Assembly: GCF_000188035.1 (NCBI RefSeq)
Contig: NZ_AEUY02000005.1
Coordinates: 310,001 to 374,000, forward strand
Source of the DNA: Streptococcus pseudoporcinus LQ 940-04
GTDB taxonomy: Bacteria > Bacillota > Bacilli > Lactobacillales > Streptococcaceae
Reading direction: 5' to 3'
DNA: 64,000 nt
The notes beneath the pieces were generated by a model. It was not told the DNA's origin, did not search any database, and saw nothing but the letters and a program-made list of their open reading frames with translations. The position numbers and the translations under genes were made by a program. The number at the start of each line of letters is the position of its first letter. Position 1 is the stretch's first letter. Below, piece after piece: positions 17,146 through 28,068 of the stretch.

Positions 17146-17877
17146 CTAGAGACCTAGCTGTTGTTTAAAAGACTTAATATAAGAACGTGAAACTGGAACT
17201 TTCCCCCTATTAGACATGGTGACTTGATAGGTCTGATTAAACCAAGGCTGAATTTCTTTGATTTCTTCTTGATTAATAATGTAAGCACGATGAACCTTTA
17301 AAAAACGATCTGATGTCAAATTTTTTTCAAGAGCTGATAAACTCGTATGACTCGTATAAGATCCTTTTTTTGTATGAATTGTCGTTTCTTTTCCTTGAAC
17401 CTCACAATAGATAATATCGGTGAATGGGAGCAAGTAAATGCGCTCGTCTGTTTCAATTGTTAAACGTTCAATCGTTTTATCCGTTTTAGCCTGAGTCAAA
17501 TAATTAGTATTTTGAACTTCTAAGGCCGACTTTGCTTTCTCAATAGCTTTCTTGATTCGTGTTTCCTCAAAAGGTTTTAGAATATAATCCAATGCATTGA
17601 CTTCAAAAGCCTCCACAGCATGATTATCATAAGCTGTCGCGAAAATAATAAGCGGTGCCTGAGGAACCTTACTTAAGCGTTTGGCCAAATCTAGGCCACT
17701 TTCATCCGTCAAATGAATATCTAAAAAAAGTAAATCTGGTTGGTCTGTCAGAATAATCTGAAAAGCATCTTCGATAGATTCCCCTTCAAAAATAGCCTCT
17801 ACCTCTTGGGTCTGTTGCAGTAGATAAGACAGTTCCATGCGTGCTAATGGCTCATCATCAATAAGGGCAACTTTCAT
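17146..17877 (-). CDS. lytR: LytTR-family response regulator
   Basis: The 243-residue protein has a receiver domain (1-120: acidic DDEP, phosphorylated Asp in LLFLDIHL, FATAYDN, and K in YILKPFEE) and a C-terminal LytTR DNA-binding domain (about 140-243, DRFLKVHRAYIINQEEIKEI). It pairs with LytS, whose gene overlaps it by 4 bases, and is the expected activator of lrgAB. Confidence 0.93.
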   Translation of the reverse strand: MKVALIDDEPLARMELSYLLQQTQEVEAIFEGESIEDAFQIILTDQPDLLFLDIHLTDESGLDLAKRLSKVPQAPLIIFATAYDNHAVEAFEVNALDYILKPFEETRIKKAIEKAKSALEVQNTNYLTQAKTDKTIERLTIETDERIYLLPFTDIIYCEVQGKETTIHTKKGSYTSHTSLSALEKNLTSDRFLKVHRAYIINQEEIKEIQPWFNQTYQVTMSNRGKVPVSRSYIKSFKQQLGL

Positions 17878-19631
17878 ACTTTATCTCCTTCAATCCATTG
17901 CAATGGTAAATAAATGTCAAAACAAGAACCTTGTTCATTGGAGCTGATAACTAATTGTGAAGCATCACCATATAGATTAATAAGTCGACGGTTGAGATTT
18001 TCAAGCGCGGACCCTGTCCCTTGCGATGATGGGATAACTTCTTTTCCTAGCTTAGGAAGCAGATCCTTAGCAATCCCTTTCCCATTATCCTTAACTTGTA
18101 AGTGTAATGCTTGGTCATCAGTAGAAATCTTTATACCAACATGATTATCTTTTTTTCGTCCTGCAAAAGCATGCTTTAAGGCATTTTCAACGAGAATTTG
18201 AATAACAAATGGCGGAATAGCTGCTTGATGCAAACTTTCAGGGATTAGCATCTGAATGTCAAAACGATCTGGAAATCGGGCCTGTTCTATAGCGAGATAG
18301 GCCTTTAAGTGTTTTAATTCTTCCGCCACAGAAATAAGATTATGACGTGTGCTAGTGATGTTAGCACGGAAATAATTCCCCAACTGAAGAAGCAAGTGAC
18401 GTGCCTTCTCCCCATCAATGCGCATCAAAGCAGATATGGTATTGATAGCATTGAAAAGAAAATGAGGGTTAACTTGAGCTTGCAAGGATTTAATTTCTGC
18501 ATCCTTAAGCAAGCCTTGTTCTATAGCCATTTGTCCCAGTTCTAACTGTGAAGAGAAAATATTTCCTAAACCCTCAGCTAATTCTTCTTCAACGTAGGTG
18601 AGACGATCTGCATCAGTAAAGTAGAGTTTAAAGGTTCCCGCAACTTGCCCTCTCACATATAAGGGAACAACGATAGCGGCAGCCAAGGGACAGTCTGGCA
18701 CATGACAACCTATTTCTGACTTATGCTTAGCTACATGGATCTGTCCTGTTTCAATAACCTCTTTAGATAAATCAGTAATAATTTTCTTAGCTGGGATATG
18801 GTGGTCACTAGCAGCACCCACATGAGCTAAAATAGAGGTTTTATTGGTGACACTTACGGCAGAAACCCGCATAAACTTTTTAATTTCTAAGGCTGCTTTT
18901 TGGGCTGATTCTGGGGTAAGTCCTTGACGAAAATAGGGTAAGGTTGTATTGGTCAAAGCTAAAACATCATGTGTTTGAATAGCTTTCATGCTCTCTTCTT
19001 GCCTCAATGTTCCAAGAATGATTGATAAGAAAAGACCTGTTCCTAAAGCATTAACAAAGACCATCGGAATAGCTATAATTTGAATTAATTCTACCGCTTG
19101 TGACTTGTCAGGTGAGAAAAGATAGATACAAAGCATCTGGATAACTTCCATTAGTGCGCCACACAAACTTCCTTGCCAGACAGCTGGATAGCTTTTTCTG
19201 CGTAAGCTCATACGCCCTAGTAAACCAGAAAAAATCCCAATTAAAACCGAAGAAACAAAGTATGTCTGAGGTGCATTTCCTCCCTGGAGCCAGCGAACAC
19301 TTCCTGAGATCAAGCCAACAAAAAATCCGACAAAGGGACCGCCAATTAACCCCGACATCCCAATAGTTAAAGTCCTTGTATTAGCAATGGAAGTATGAGA
19401 GGACAGACTGACCAAGCCACCATTCCCAATATCATAAGGAGCATTAACAAGAACCCCGGTAAAATTACTAATGATGGCAAAAACGCTAAAGGTCATAATC
19501 AGGAGCCAACGTACCCGTAAAGAATCACGGTGATACATCATGCGCTTATAAAAAGGGCTAATCATTAACAGATTAGCCAGTAGAATGATCAGCCCAACTC
19601 TTTCAAGCAGGGGTAAAAATAGTGTAATCAT
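17874..19631 (-). CDS. lytS: Sensor histidine kinase LytS
   Basis: This 585-residue protein has a 5TM-LYT sensor (about 1-210, several membrane helices), a GAF domain (about 220-370, containing GCHVPDCPLAAAIVVPLYV), a His_kinase segment with the phospho-acceptor in VNPHFLFNAINTISALM near residue 390, and a HATPase domain with N and G boxes (NALKHAF, DNGKGI, GSALENL). It senses membrane potential or pyruvate/glucose status in characterised relatives. It overlaps lytR by 4 bases. Confidence 0.93.
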   Translation of the reverse strand: MITLFLPLLERVGLIILLANLLMISPFYKRMMYHRDSLRVRWLLIMTFSVFAIISNFTGVLVNAPYDIGNGGLVSLSSHTSIANTRTLTIGMSGLIGGPFVGFFVGLISGSVRWLQGGNAPQTYFVSSVLIGIFSGLLGRMSLRRKSYPAVWQGSLCGALMEVIQMLCIYLFSPDKSQAVELIQIIAIPMVFVNALGTGLFLSIILGTLRQEESMKAIQTHDVLALTNTTLPYFRQGLTPESAQKAALEIKKFMRVSAVSVTNKTSILAHVGAASDHHIPAKKIITDLSKEVIETGQIHVAKHKSEIGCHVPDCPLAAAIVVPLYVRGQVAGTFKLYFTDADRLTYVEEELAEGLGNIFSSQLELGQMAIEQGLLKDAEIKSLQAQVNPHFLFNAINTISALMRIDGEKARHLLLQLGNYFRANITSTRHNLISVAEELKHLKAYLAIEQARFPDRFDIQMLIPESLHQAAIPPFVIQILVENALKHAFAGRKKDNHVGIKISTDDQALHLQVKDNGKGIAKDLLPKLGKEVIPSSQGTGSALENLNRRLINLYGDASQLVISSNEQGSCFDIYLPLQWIEGDKV

Positions 19632-19698
19632 AGCATAACCTCTTTGGGTTATTATAACACTGTTTTGAAATGACTTTCAAGTTTATAATGGTCTCTCC

Positions 19699-21312
<1,614 letters not shown>

Positions 21313-21414
21313 TTATAAAATTTTTTGAATCATGTTCATTTCCAAGGCCCTTGACAAGGGGAATAGCACTCTTAATTGAGAATGGTCAAAAGCCTGAATT
21401 TTTCATGATGAAAA

Positions 21415-21471
21415 AACAAAAATAGCCCCCTAATGATAGGGAGCCTTAATCGACCTCTTAAAGAGGTGCCC
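21415..21471 (-). promoter_or_regulatory. pyrG CTP-sensing attenuator (reiterative-G type)
   Basis: The predicted transcript starts with GGGC (+1 at 21471) exactly 7 bases after a consensus -10. A C/U-rich strand and a 9-bp terminator hairpin (about 21424-21445, with ATTTTTG tail to 21415) follow. This is the architecture known for B. subtilis and L. lactis pyrG: with low CTP, polymerase stalls at C4 and slips to add G residues, which pair with the C/U-rich terminator strand and prevent termination. Nothing else in the gap fits. Confidence 0.85.
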
Positions 21472-21478
21472 GAGTAAT

Positions 21479-21507
21479 AATATAAACTATATCGTCATAT
21501 TTGTCAA
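21479..21507 (-). promoter_or_regulatory. Promoter of pyrG
   Basis: TTGACA (21502-21507), 17-bp spacer, TATATT (21479-21484) on the minus strand; near-perfect sigma-A promoter placing +1 on the first G of GGGC. Confidence 0.88.
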
Positions 21508-21563
21508 ATAAAATCTCAATTTAATGAGAGCAAAAAGATAAACTGTCCTAAGCGACTAGAAGT

Positions 21564-22148
21564 TTACTCTTCTTCGTCGTCTTCCTCTTCATCGTCCTCT
21601 TCTTCATCAACCTCTTCATTGATTTCGACTTCTTCGATATCATCTTCTGGGATAATTTCATTTAATTCTGAATCATAAGATTCCACTTCTGATTTTTCAT
21701 CATCTGGATCTTCTTCATCATATTCAACGTCTTCAGTTTCTTCTGTAAAGTCCTCATCTTCTGGGTCATCATCGCTATAATCAATCGCATCTTCATCACC
21801 ATCCATAAAGGCATTAACACGTTTTTTCTTACGTTTTGGTGAACCATCTTCTTCATCTTCTAGCGTGATAATTTCTTCATCAATCTCATCAATGGCATAC
21901 CATGAGCGTAGACCCCATTTGTTGTCCCCAAGCGGAATGAATGATCCGTCTGTATTTAAATCCGTGTAGAAAAATGGCAACGCATGACGAATATCGGCAT
22001 CAGATTTTCCTAAAAAAGTTTGAATATCATTGACTAAATCACTAAAATACACTTCATTGTCGCGACCACGTTCTTCTAAAATAGCACGGGCTACTTCAAT
22101 CATTGATAATTCACTTTTTTCTTGTCCCGCAAATATGTCTAATTTCAA
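21564..22148 (-). CDS. rpoE: DNA-directed RNA polymerase delta subunit
   Basis: The 194-residue protein has the folded N-terminal HARE-HTH domain (1-90; [38 protein letters not shown]) and a disordered, very acidic C-terminal tail of Asp and Glu. Delta is a Gram-positive-specific polymerase subunit that raises promoter selectivity and recycling. It is upstream of pyrG, as usual in Firmicutes, but pyrG has its own promoter. Confidence 0.96.
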   Translation of the reverse strand: MKLDIFAGQEKSELSMIEVARAILEERGRDNEVYFSDLVNDIQTFLGKSDADIRHALPFFYTDLNTDGSFIPLGDNKWGLRSWYAIDEIDEEIITLEDEEDGSPKRKKKRVNAFMDGDEDAIDYSDDDPEDEDFTEETEDVEYDEEDPDDEKSEVESYDSELNEIIPEDDIEEVEINEEVDEEEDDEEEDDEEE

Positions 22149-22224
22149 GGCAATTCTCCTTATTTTATCATTCCTTACTATTCTACGCTAAATTTAGTCA
22201 TTCGTCAAAGCTTTTATTGGTTAT

Positions 22225-22899
22225 TTAAGGACTAGATTTAGTTAGATTGACTATGTGCTTAAAGATAGCATCCATATCTTTAAGCACATAGTCTGCTACC
22301 CTTTGATCAATCTGTAGACGTTTCTCTTCAAAAGCTATGACTTGCATACCGGCGGCTTTTGCTGCGATTATCCCAGATGGGGAATCTTCAATCACAATAG
22401 CCTTTTCTGCTTCTAACTCTAATTCTTTCAGAACATAATGATAAATGGCCGGATTTGGCTTACTTTCCTGAAAATCTTCTCCAGAGACAATGAGATCAAA
22501 GTCTTTCAGGATACCACAAGCTTCTAGCACTTTCTTAATATGCTTTTTAGAACTTGAAGAAGCGACAGCTAACTTCATTTGGTTTTCTTTTGCAAATAGG
22601 ATAATTTTAAGAACATCCTTTCGGAATAAACCCTTAGCAGTTTCTGCTTTATATTTTTCTTCTGAAATCTTCTCTAAAGCAATCGATATATCTTGATCTG
22701 TAGCTTGAGTTTGACTCAAATGGCGAATACGCCTTAAGAGATCTTGGCCAGAGCGCCCTACCAGTTCTGAAAAATTCTCATGATTTAAAGAATGAGGTGC
22801 AACGGAAATTGACCTAATATAGTCACTTTGTAACTGAAAATCCAGATATTCTGTATCTACAATGACGCCATCCATGTCAAAAATGATAGCTTCTAACAT
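22225..22899 (-). CDS. HAD-superfamily hydrolase, beta-phosphoglucomutase-like
   Basis: This 224-residue protein has all HAD motifs: DMDGVIVDTE (nucleophile and acid), AVASSSSKKH (Ser), K in SKPNPAIYHYVLK, and EDSPSGIIAAKAAG. The cap is inserted after motif I, as in the PGMB/phosphatase subclass. It removes phosphate from, or isomerises, a sugar phosphate; the substrate is not visible. Its 3' end contains a 45-bp perfect inverted repeat (22249-22293). Confidence 0.85.
   Translation of the reverse strand: MLEAIIFDMDGVIVDTEYLDFQLQSDYIRSISVAPHSLNHENFSELVGRSGQDLLRRIRHLSQTQATDQDISIALEKISEEKYKAETAKGLFRKDVLKIILFAKENQMKLAVASSSSKKHIKKVLEACGILKDFDLIVSGEDFQESKPNPAIYHYVLKELELEAEKAIVIEDSPSGIIAAKAAGMQVIAFEEKRLQIDQRVADYVLKDMDAIFKHIVNLTKSSP
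22249..22293. repeat. Perfect 19-bp inverted repeat inside the HAD gene
   Basis: Two 19-bp arms (22249-22267 and 22275-22293, GACTATGTGCTTAAAGATA and its complement) flank a 7-bp loop. It encodes residues DYVLKDMDAIFKHIV. No T run follows on either strand. Confidence 0.9.
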
Positions 22900-22925
22900 A
22901 TCTCATATCTCTCCTTTCAATTAAG

Positions 22926-22950
22926 AAAAAGCCTGAAATAAGTATTTCAG
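22926..22950 (-). terminator. Terminator after tig
   Basis: Perfect 8-bp stem CTGAAATA/TATTTCAG (22933-22940 with 22943-22950) followed on the minus strand by GGC and five T residues. Confidence 0.75.
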
Positions 22951-22982
22951 ACTCTCTTGTCAATTACCTCTTTAGGTAGCTT

Positions 22983-24266
22983 TTATTTTACTTTAGCAGA
23001 CTCAGTAATGACTTCAACTGCTTTTTTCATTGCGATATCATGCTTCAACATATCAGCAGAAAGAAGGGAGCGAACTTGTTCAACTGGCATATTGTATTCT
23101 GTTGCAAGCTCCTTGATTTCTTTTTCAATCTCTTCGTCTGTAGCTTCAAAACCTTCTGCTTTAGCAATAGCTTCAATAACAAGATTTGTTTTAACGCGTT
23201 TATCTGCTTCTGCTTCGTATTGCTTATGCAAATCGTCTTCAGATGTACCTGTTAATTGGAAGTACATTTCTGGAGAGATTCCTTGACGTTGCATATTGCC
23301 CATGAATTCGTTCATAGAACGGTGAACTTCGTCGTGAATCATTTCTTCTGGTAATTCAACAATTTCAGCATTGTCAACAGCTAACTCAATTGCTGCGCCT
23401 TCAACAGCGTCATCATAAGCGATTTCTTTAGCTACTTCAAGCTCTTTACGGTATTTTGCTTTTAATTCATCAAGTGTTTCAACTTCTTCATCAATATCTT
23501 TAGCTAATTCATCATCAAGTTCAGGAACTTCTTTAGCTTTCACTTCATGAATAGTTGTCACGAATTTTGCATCTTTACCTGCAAGATCTTCTGCTTGGTA
23601 ATTTTCAGGGAAAGTAACATTTACATCTTTTGTTTCACCGGCTTTAGCACCAACCAATTGTTCTTCAAAGCCAGGAATAAATTGACCTGAACCAAGTTCA
23701 AGTGAGAAGTTGTCACCTTTTCCACCGTCAAACTCAACTCCGTCAACAGAGCCAACAAAGTCAATAACAACAGTATCACCTTCTACAGCAGCGTCTTCTT
23801 TAACAATAAGCTCTGCTAGGTTTTTGCGTTCACGTTCAATCTTTTCGTCTACTTCTTCATCTGTAACTTCTTTTGAAAGCTCAACTTCAACGGTTAAATC
23901 TTTATAATCACCAAGTTTTACTTCTGGTTTTGTAACAACCTCAGCAGAAATCTCCCAGTCTTGTCCTTTTTCCATTGAAACAACATCAATTTTAGGTTGT
24001 GCTACAACGTCTAAATCAAGTTCTGATAAGGCTTCTTGATAAGCACCTGGCAAGATGATATTTAAAGCATCTTCGTAAAGAACCTCTTCACCAAATTTTT
24101 TATTAAAAATAGGGCGAGGCACATGACCTTTACGAAAACCTGGTACATTTAAATCTTTTTTTATTTTATTAAAAGCCTGATCAAGAGCTGGTTTGATTTT
24201 TTCTTGATTAATTGTAAAAGTAATTACGCCACGGTTAGTAGCTTTGTTTTCAAATGATGTAGACAT
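22983..24266 (-). CDS. tig: Trigger factor
   Basis: The 427-residue ribosome-associated chaperone has the N-terminal ribosome-binding domain (1-145, with the docking loop [12 protein letters not shown], a variant of GFRxGxxP), a central FKBP-type prolyl isomerase domain (about 150-245, [17 protein letters not shown]), and a helical C-terminal domain. It folds nascent chains and, in pyogenic streptococci (known as RopA), assists secretion of the SpeB protease. AAGGAG lies 8 bases before the ATG; single gene with terminator at 22926. Confidence 0.97.
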   Translation of the reverse strand: MSTSFENKATNRGVITFTINQEKIKPALDQAFNKIKKDLNVPGFRKGHVPRPIFNKKFGEEVLYEDALNIILPGAYQEALSELDLDVVAQPKIDVVSMEKGQDWEISAEVVTKPEVKLGDYKDLTVEVELSKEVTDEEVDEKIERERKNLAELIVKEDAAVEGDTVVIDFVGSVDGVEFDGGKGDNFSLELGSGQFIPGFEEQLVGAKAGETKDVNVTFPENYQAEDLAGKDAKFVTTIHEVKAKEVPELDDELAKDIDEEVETLDELKAKYRKELEVAKEIAYDDAVEGAAIELAVDNAEIVELPEEMIHDEVHRSMNEFMGNMQRQGISPEMYFQLTGTSEDDLHKQYEAEADKRVKTNLVIEAIAKAEGFEATDEEIEKEIKELATEYNMPVEQVRSLLSADMLKHDIAMKKAVEVITESAKVK

Positions 24267-24444
24267 TAAGTCATTTCTCCTTAAAATAATTTAGATACTC
24301 TTCATTTTATCATAAATTAACGCTGTTTTAAAGTTTTTTTATATATGAAAGTAGAGCTATCCCCTTTTACTTCTACTTTTTAAAGCTAGACATTTTCATT
24401 TAACCTGATTTTTGATAAACTAACAACATGAGAAAGGATTGTCT

Positions 24445-25287
24445 ATGACTTTTTTAATCAATTATATTAATCATCTTAATCTTGAAGGACTCTTATTTTC
24501 CTTAATTTCAAAATTGATATCATTAAGCCTGCTATTGCTCTTTTTTGCTCTCGCTAAACAATTAGCTAACTCTTTTTTAGAAAAAGCTATTTTTAAATCT
24601 TTAAGTCTATCTAGACAAAGCCAAGCTCGCAAACGGACCTTAACCAAATTAATGCATAACTTAATCAATTACCTCCTCTATTTTCTGCTACTATATTGGT
24701 GTCTCAGCCTCTTAAACATTCCTGTCTCCAGTTTACTTGCAGGGGCTGGAATTGCTGGGGTAGCAATTGGTTTAGGTGCTCAAGGCTTTCTATCAGATGT
24801 TGTCAATGGTTTCTTTATCCTATTTGAAAATCAATTTGAAGTAGGGGATACTGTTTCAATCGCTGGTATTGATGGTAATATTTCGAGTGTAGGGATTCGG
24901 ACAACACAAGTGAGGGGATTTGATGGAACACTCCATTTCATCCCCAATCGCAATATAACAGTTGTGAGCAACAAATCTCGTGGCAATATGCGGGCATTAA
25001 TTGAAATCCCCTTATATTCAACAACAGATTTAAATCAGGTGACCACAATTATTGAAGCTGTGAATCAAAAAGAATTAGTAAACTATCCGCAAATTGTTGA
25101 TAAACCAACTATTTTAGGACCTCAGATTACTGCTAACGGTCAATTTTCATTTAAGGTGGCAATCTTCACAGAAAATGGGCAACAATACCTTATTTATCAT
25201 ACTTTTTATCAAAAATATCAAGCAGCTCTTCTAAAAGAAGGTATTATTTTACCAACCTCTAACACACTTCAAATACCTACCAAATAA
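24445..25287 (+). CDS. Small-conductance mechanosensitive channel MscS family
   Basis: From ATG 24445 (280 residues) there are three N-terminal membrane helices, the pore-lining TM3 segment AGAGIAGVAIGLGAQGFLSDVVNGFFILFENQFEVGD and the cytoplasmic beta domain (RGFDGTLHFIPN). MscS channels open under membrane tension to release osmolytes on osmotic downshift. GAAAGGA 6 bases upstream supports this ATG over an in-frame TTG at 24439. It is a single gene convergent with the DUF436 gene, with a shared terminator. Confidence 0.92.
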   Translation: MTFLINYINHLNLEGLLFSLISKLISLSLLLLFFALAKQLANSFLEKAIFKSLSLSRQSQARKRTLTKLMHNLINYLLYFLLLYWCLSLLNIPVSSLLAGAGIAGVAIGLGAQGFLSDVVNGFFILFENQFEVGDTVSIAGIDGNISSVGIRTTQVRGFDGTLHFIPNRNITVVSNKSRGNMRALIEIPLYSTTDLNQVTTIIEAVNQKELVNYPQIVDKPTILGPQITANGQFSFKVAIFTENGQQYLIYHTFYQKYQAALLKEGIILPTSNTLQIPTK

Positions 25288-25362
25288 AAACCTAATGAAC
25301 AGTTAGGCTAGATTGATTCTTTTCTCAATTTTAGCGCTCCCTGTTCATCAGGTTTTTAATTT
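25286..25362. terminator. Bidirectional terminator between mscS-like gene and DUF436 gene
   Basis: AAAAACCTAATGAACAG at 25286-25303 pairs with CTGTTCATCAGGTTTTT at 25343-25359 (one mismatch). T-rich tails are present in both directions. The arms enclose a 39-nt loop, so cruciform folding may be slower than usual. Confidence 0.75.
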
Positions 25363-25922
25363 TTTCGAATGACATCTGTTTTGTAGAGTGCACGTGCCCC
25401 CCCAATCAATTTAGGTCTACTAGCTAAAGCTGTTACATGAGCTCCACCTAATTCCCTCCTGATTGGAACAATTGGAACTTGAACCCTTTTGACATGCATA
25501 CCTATTGAGGTATCGCCGATATCAAGTCCAGCATGAGCTACAATAGCTTCAACTTCAACAGGACGGGACATGTATTTAAAAGCAGCCAACTGACCGCTAC
25601 CCCCAGCATGAAGGCTAGGCAAAACATTTACAATTTCATAATCTTTAGCTTCAGCAAGACTCTCTTCAACAACCAGAGCACGATTCAAGTGTTCACATCC
25701 TTGGACGGCTAGATAAATTCCTCTAGCCGAGAGTTCATCTAATAGGGTTTTGACGATAACCTCTCCAATTTCAAGACTTGACTCCTTACCAATCAAGCCA
25801 CCTTTAACCTCACTTGACGATAAGCCTAAAACAAAGACCTGCCCTGCTTTAATCTTACTTTTATCTAAAACATCATTCAATATTTCTAGGGTTTCCTTAG
25901 CCAATTCCTTATAATCAATCAT
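25356..25922 (-). CDS. DUF436 / UPF0340 family protein
   Basis: This 188-residue protein matches the UPF0340 (YwlG, TIGR01440) family: [53 protein letters not shown], and [20 protein letters not shown]. The function of the family is not established. It is last in a run truA - kinase - ECF S-component - this gene, with 14 bases to the ECF gene, so it may act in the same vitamin context; that is inference. Confidence 0.88.
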   Translation of the reverse strand: MIDYKELAKETLEILNDVLDKSKIKAGQVFVLGLSSSEVKGGLIGKESSLEIGEVIVKTLLDELSARGIYLAVQGCEHLNRALVVEESLAEAKDYEIVNVLPSLHAGGSGQLAAFKYMSRPVEVEAIVAHAGLDIGDTSIGMHVKRVQVPIVPIRRELGGAHVTALASRPKLIGGARALYKTDVIRKN

Positions 25923-25936
25923 CAGTAAGTCCCCTC

Positions 25937-26407
25937 CTAAGCTACTTTCCTAACTCTAGAAAAACTCAGATAAACCAGATAACCAACTAACATTCCCAAA
26001 AAGTTTTGACCAATATTGCCAATTATTCCTGCGGCAGCAGCTCCCAATCCATACATAGGGATAGTCGCTAGGAAATAGATACCAACCATCGCTAGCGATG
26101 CTAAGACAAGTCCTAAAATGCGACTTCGACCTGTTAGACCTGCAAAATAACCTTGAGAGCCATGGGCAATTAAGCTAAAGAACATCCAGTTGGGATAACC
26201 AGAAATTAAATCAATTAAAAAACCTGAGAGGGCGCCAACAATCATGCCTTCACGCTTTCCTAGATAAAAAGCCGTGAAATAAATACCCGCATCAAGCAAC
26301 GTTAGAAAGCCTGATGGAGTAGCAATGCTAACGAATTTACCCAGTATAGTAGTTAGAGCTGTTAGGATGGATAATAGAACCATCATTTTAAGTTTCCTAT
26401 TAGTCAT
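25937..26407 (-). CDS. ECF transporter S-component (vitamin, probably pyridoxine/HMP)
   Basis: The 156-residue membrane protein has five or six hydrophobic helices, with the S-component pattern [49 protein letters not shown]-components bind the vitamin and borrow a shared ECF ATPase module encoded elsewhere. It overlaps the pyridoxine/HMP kinase gene by 8 bases, so its substrate is probably the same pyrimidine or pyridine vitamin (compare streptococcal PdxU2 candidates). Confidence 0.8.
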   Translation of the reverse strand: MTNRKLKMMVLLSILTALTTILGKFVSIATPSGFLTLLDAGIYFTAFYLGKREGMIVGALSGFLIDLISGYPNWMFFSLIAHGSQGYFAGLTGRSRILGLVLASLAMVGIYFLATIPMYGLGAAAAGIIGNIGQNFLGMLVGYLVYLSFSRVRKVA

Positions 26408-27161
26408 AATTTTGTTTTACTCCATAATCATCTGCATGTTTAATAGCCTCATAAACAAAGCTCTTAGCCTTTTGAACGGCTTCGAGTGGACTTTGACCTT
26501 TCATCAAATAACTAGCAATACTAGAGGCAAAAGTACAGCCAGCACCGGTGTTATTTTGACTTAAAATAGGAAATTCTAAAATATGAAACTCTTCCCCGTC
26601 ATAAAAAAGATCGAAAGCCATTTCTTGACTAAAACGGTTTCCGCCTTTGATCACTACATTTTCGGCCCCTAATTGATGCAACAGTTCAGCTACAGCTTTC
26701 ATATCATTTAGAGTTTTTATAGGCCTTTGTGCCAATAGCTCAGCTTCTACCAAGTTTGGCGTAACGATAGTCGCATAAGGGAAGAATTTTAACATTTCTT
26801 CTCTTAAGGCAGAGACCTCTACATCATGGTTTTCCTTACAAACCAAGACCGGATCAAGAATAATTGGGATGTCAGAATGGGCTTTGACAAAGCTAAGAGC
26901 CAGCTCAGCAATGTTAGGATTTGGTAAAAGTCCTAGTTTAATGGCTGAAAAAGGAACTGCATCAAGACTTTGTAATTGTTTTTCAAATATAGTTTCTTCT
27001 GTTCCATAGACTTCAAACCCAGATTCCGTCATAGCAGTAAGACAGGTTACCGCTAAAAAACCATGAAGCTGATGATAGTTAAAGGTTGCTAAATCAGCAT
27101 AGAGACCACCACCGCTAAAAATATCATTTCCAGAAATAGCTAAAATATAGTTAGTTTTCAT
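26400..27161 (-). CDS. Pyridoxine / hydroxymethylpyrimidine kinase (PdxK/ThiD family)
   Basis: This 253-residue ribokinase-fold enzyme has [20 protein letters not shown] near the N-terminus, [32 protein letters not shown] and the anion-hole motif [17 protein letters not shown]. The family phosphorylates pyridoxal/pyridoxine or HMP(-P). In streptococci, the gene next to truA is usually annotated as pyridoxine kinase. Sequence alone does not separate PdxK from ThiD. It overlaps truA by 11 bases. Confidence 0.83.
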   Translation of the reverse strand: MKTNYILAISGNDIFSGGGLYADLATFNYHQLHGFLAVTCLTAMTESGFEVYGTEETIFEKQLQSLDAVPFSAIKLGLLPNPNIAELALSFVKAHSDIPIILDPVLVCKENHDVEVSALREEMLKFFPYATIVTPNLVEAELLAQRPIKTLNDMKAVAELLHQLGAENVVIKGGNRFSQEMAFDLFYDGEEFHILEFPILSQNNTGAGCTFASSIASYLMKGQSPLEAVQKAKSFVYEAIKHADDYGVKQNYD

Positions 27162-27900
27162 ATATAATCTCCTTTAAATAGAGTCCGTTCCCAGCTATTG
27201 TGGGACCTGCTAACTGCCTATTTTTTTGCTCAAGGATAATTCTGACCTGCTCAACTGGCATCCTTTGGTTTCCAATCTTCAATAGGGTACCAACCATATT
27301 GCGAACTTGCTTATAGAGGAAACCATTTCCAGTAAAGGTAAAAATGAGGAATTGCCGATGAGAATCAAAGTTACAATCCGCTTGATAGAGTGTGCGAACC
27401 TTATTTTCAACACTTGTTCCAGCTGCAGTAAATCCAGTAAAATCATGAGTTCCAACCAAATCTTTAATAGCTAGCTTGATCAATGAGAAGTCTAGTGGAT
27501 AAGGGTAATGAGTGGCGTATTGGCGCATCATAGGATTTTTAGGGCGTCCGATATCAACGATAAATTCATAGGTTTTAAGGTGTTTCGAATACCTCGCGTG
27601 GAAATCATTAGAAACTTCTTCAACGCTTATGACATCAATATCTTCAGGTGTCTGGGTATCTAAGGCAAATCTTAATTTTTCAAGATCACGTCTTTCAGCT
27701 AAATCAAAATGGATAACTTGTCCATAAGCATGTACACCAGCATCAGTACGACCTGCACCTTGAATAGTTATAGTTTTTCCTTTATTTAAACGCATTAATG
27801 TTTTTTCAATCTCTTCTTGGATTGTTCTAGCATTAGTTTGACGTTGAAAACCAGAAAATTGGCTTCCATCGTAGGAAATAATAGCTTTATATCTTATCAT
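27151..27900 (-). CDS. truA: tRNA pseudouridine(38-40) synthase TruA
   Basis: The 249-residue protein shows the TruA signatures [12 protein letters not shown], catalytic Asp in [25 protein letters not shown] and [17 protein letters not shown]. It modifies uridines in the anticodon arm. It is the first gene of the vitamin-kinase operon on the minus strand. Confidence 0.96.
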   Translation of the reverse strand: MIRYKAIISYDGSQFSGFQRQTNARTIQEEIEKTLMRLNKGKTITIQGAGRTDAGVHAYGQVIHFDLAERRDLEKLRFALDTQTPEDIDVISVEEVSNDFHARYSKHLKTYEFIVDIGRPKNPMMRQYATHYPYPLDFSLIKLAIKDLVGTHDFTGFTAAGTSVENKVRTLYQADCNFDSHRQFLIFTFTGNGFLYKQVRNMVGTLLKIGNQRMPVEQVRIILEQKNRQLAGPTIAGNGLYLKEIIYEN

Positions 27901-28003
27901 GATACTATTCTAGCATTTTTTTTATCAATCAGATAATTTTATCCTTAATCTGTACCCATACAGTTTCACCTTGTTTTAGCAAGCCTTACTCTTGATAGGT
28001 ATA

Positions 28004-28032
28004 CTGACAAATACCATCAATTCTGATATAAT
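28004..28032 (+). promoter_or_regulatory. Promoter of the aspartate kinase gene
   Basis: CTGACA (28004-28009), 17-bp spacer, TATAAT (28027-28032), 36 bases before the ATG. Confidence 0.75.
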
Positions 28033-28068
28033 TAGTGCTAATATTCAAGTACCAAAGGGGAAATATTG

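Noticed and set aside
22957..23907. Plus-strand open frames antisense to tig, with many Ser and Thr codons
   Set aside because: They are mirror frames of a Glu/Lys-rich protein; no ribosome sites and low-complexity composition.
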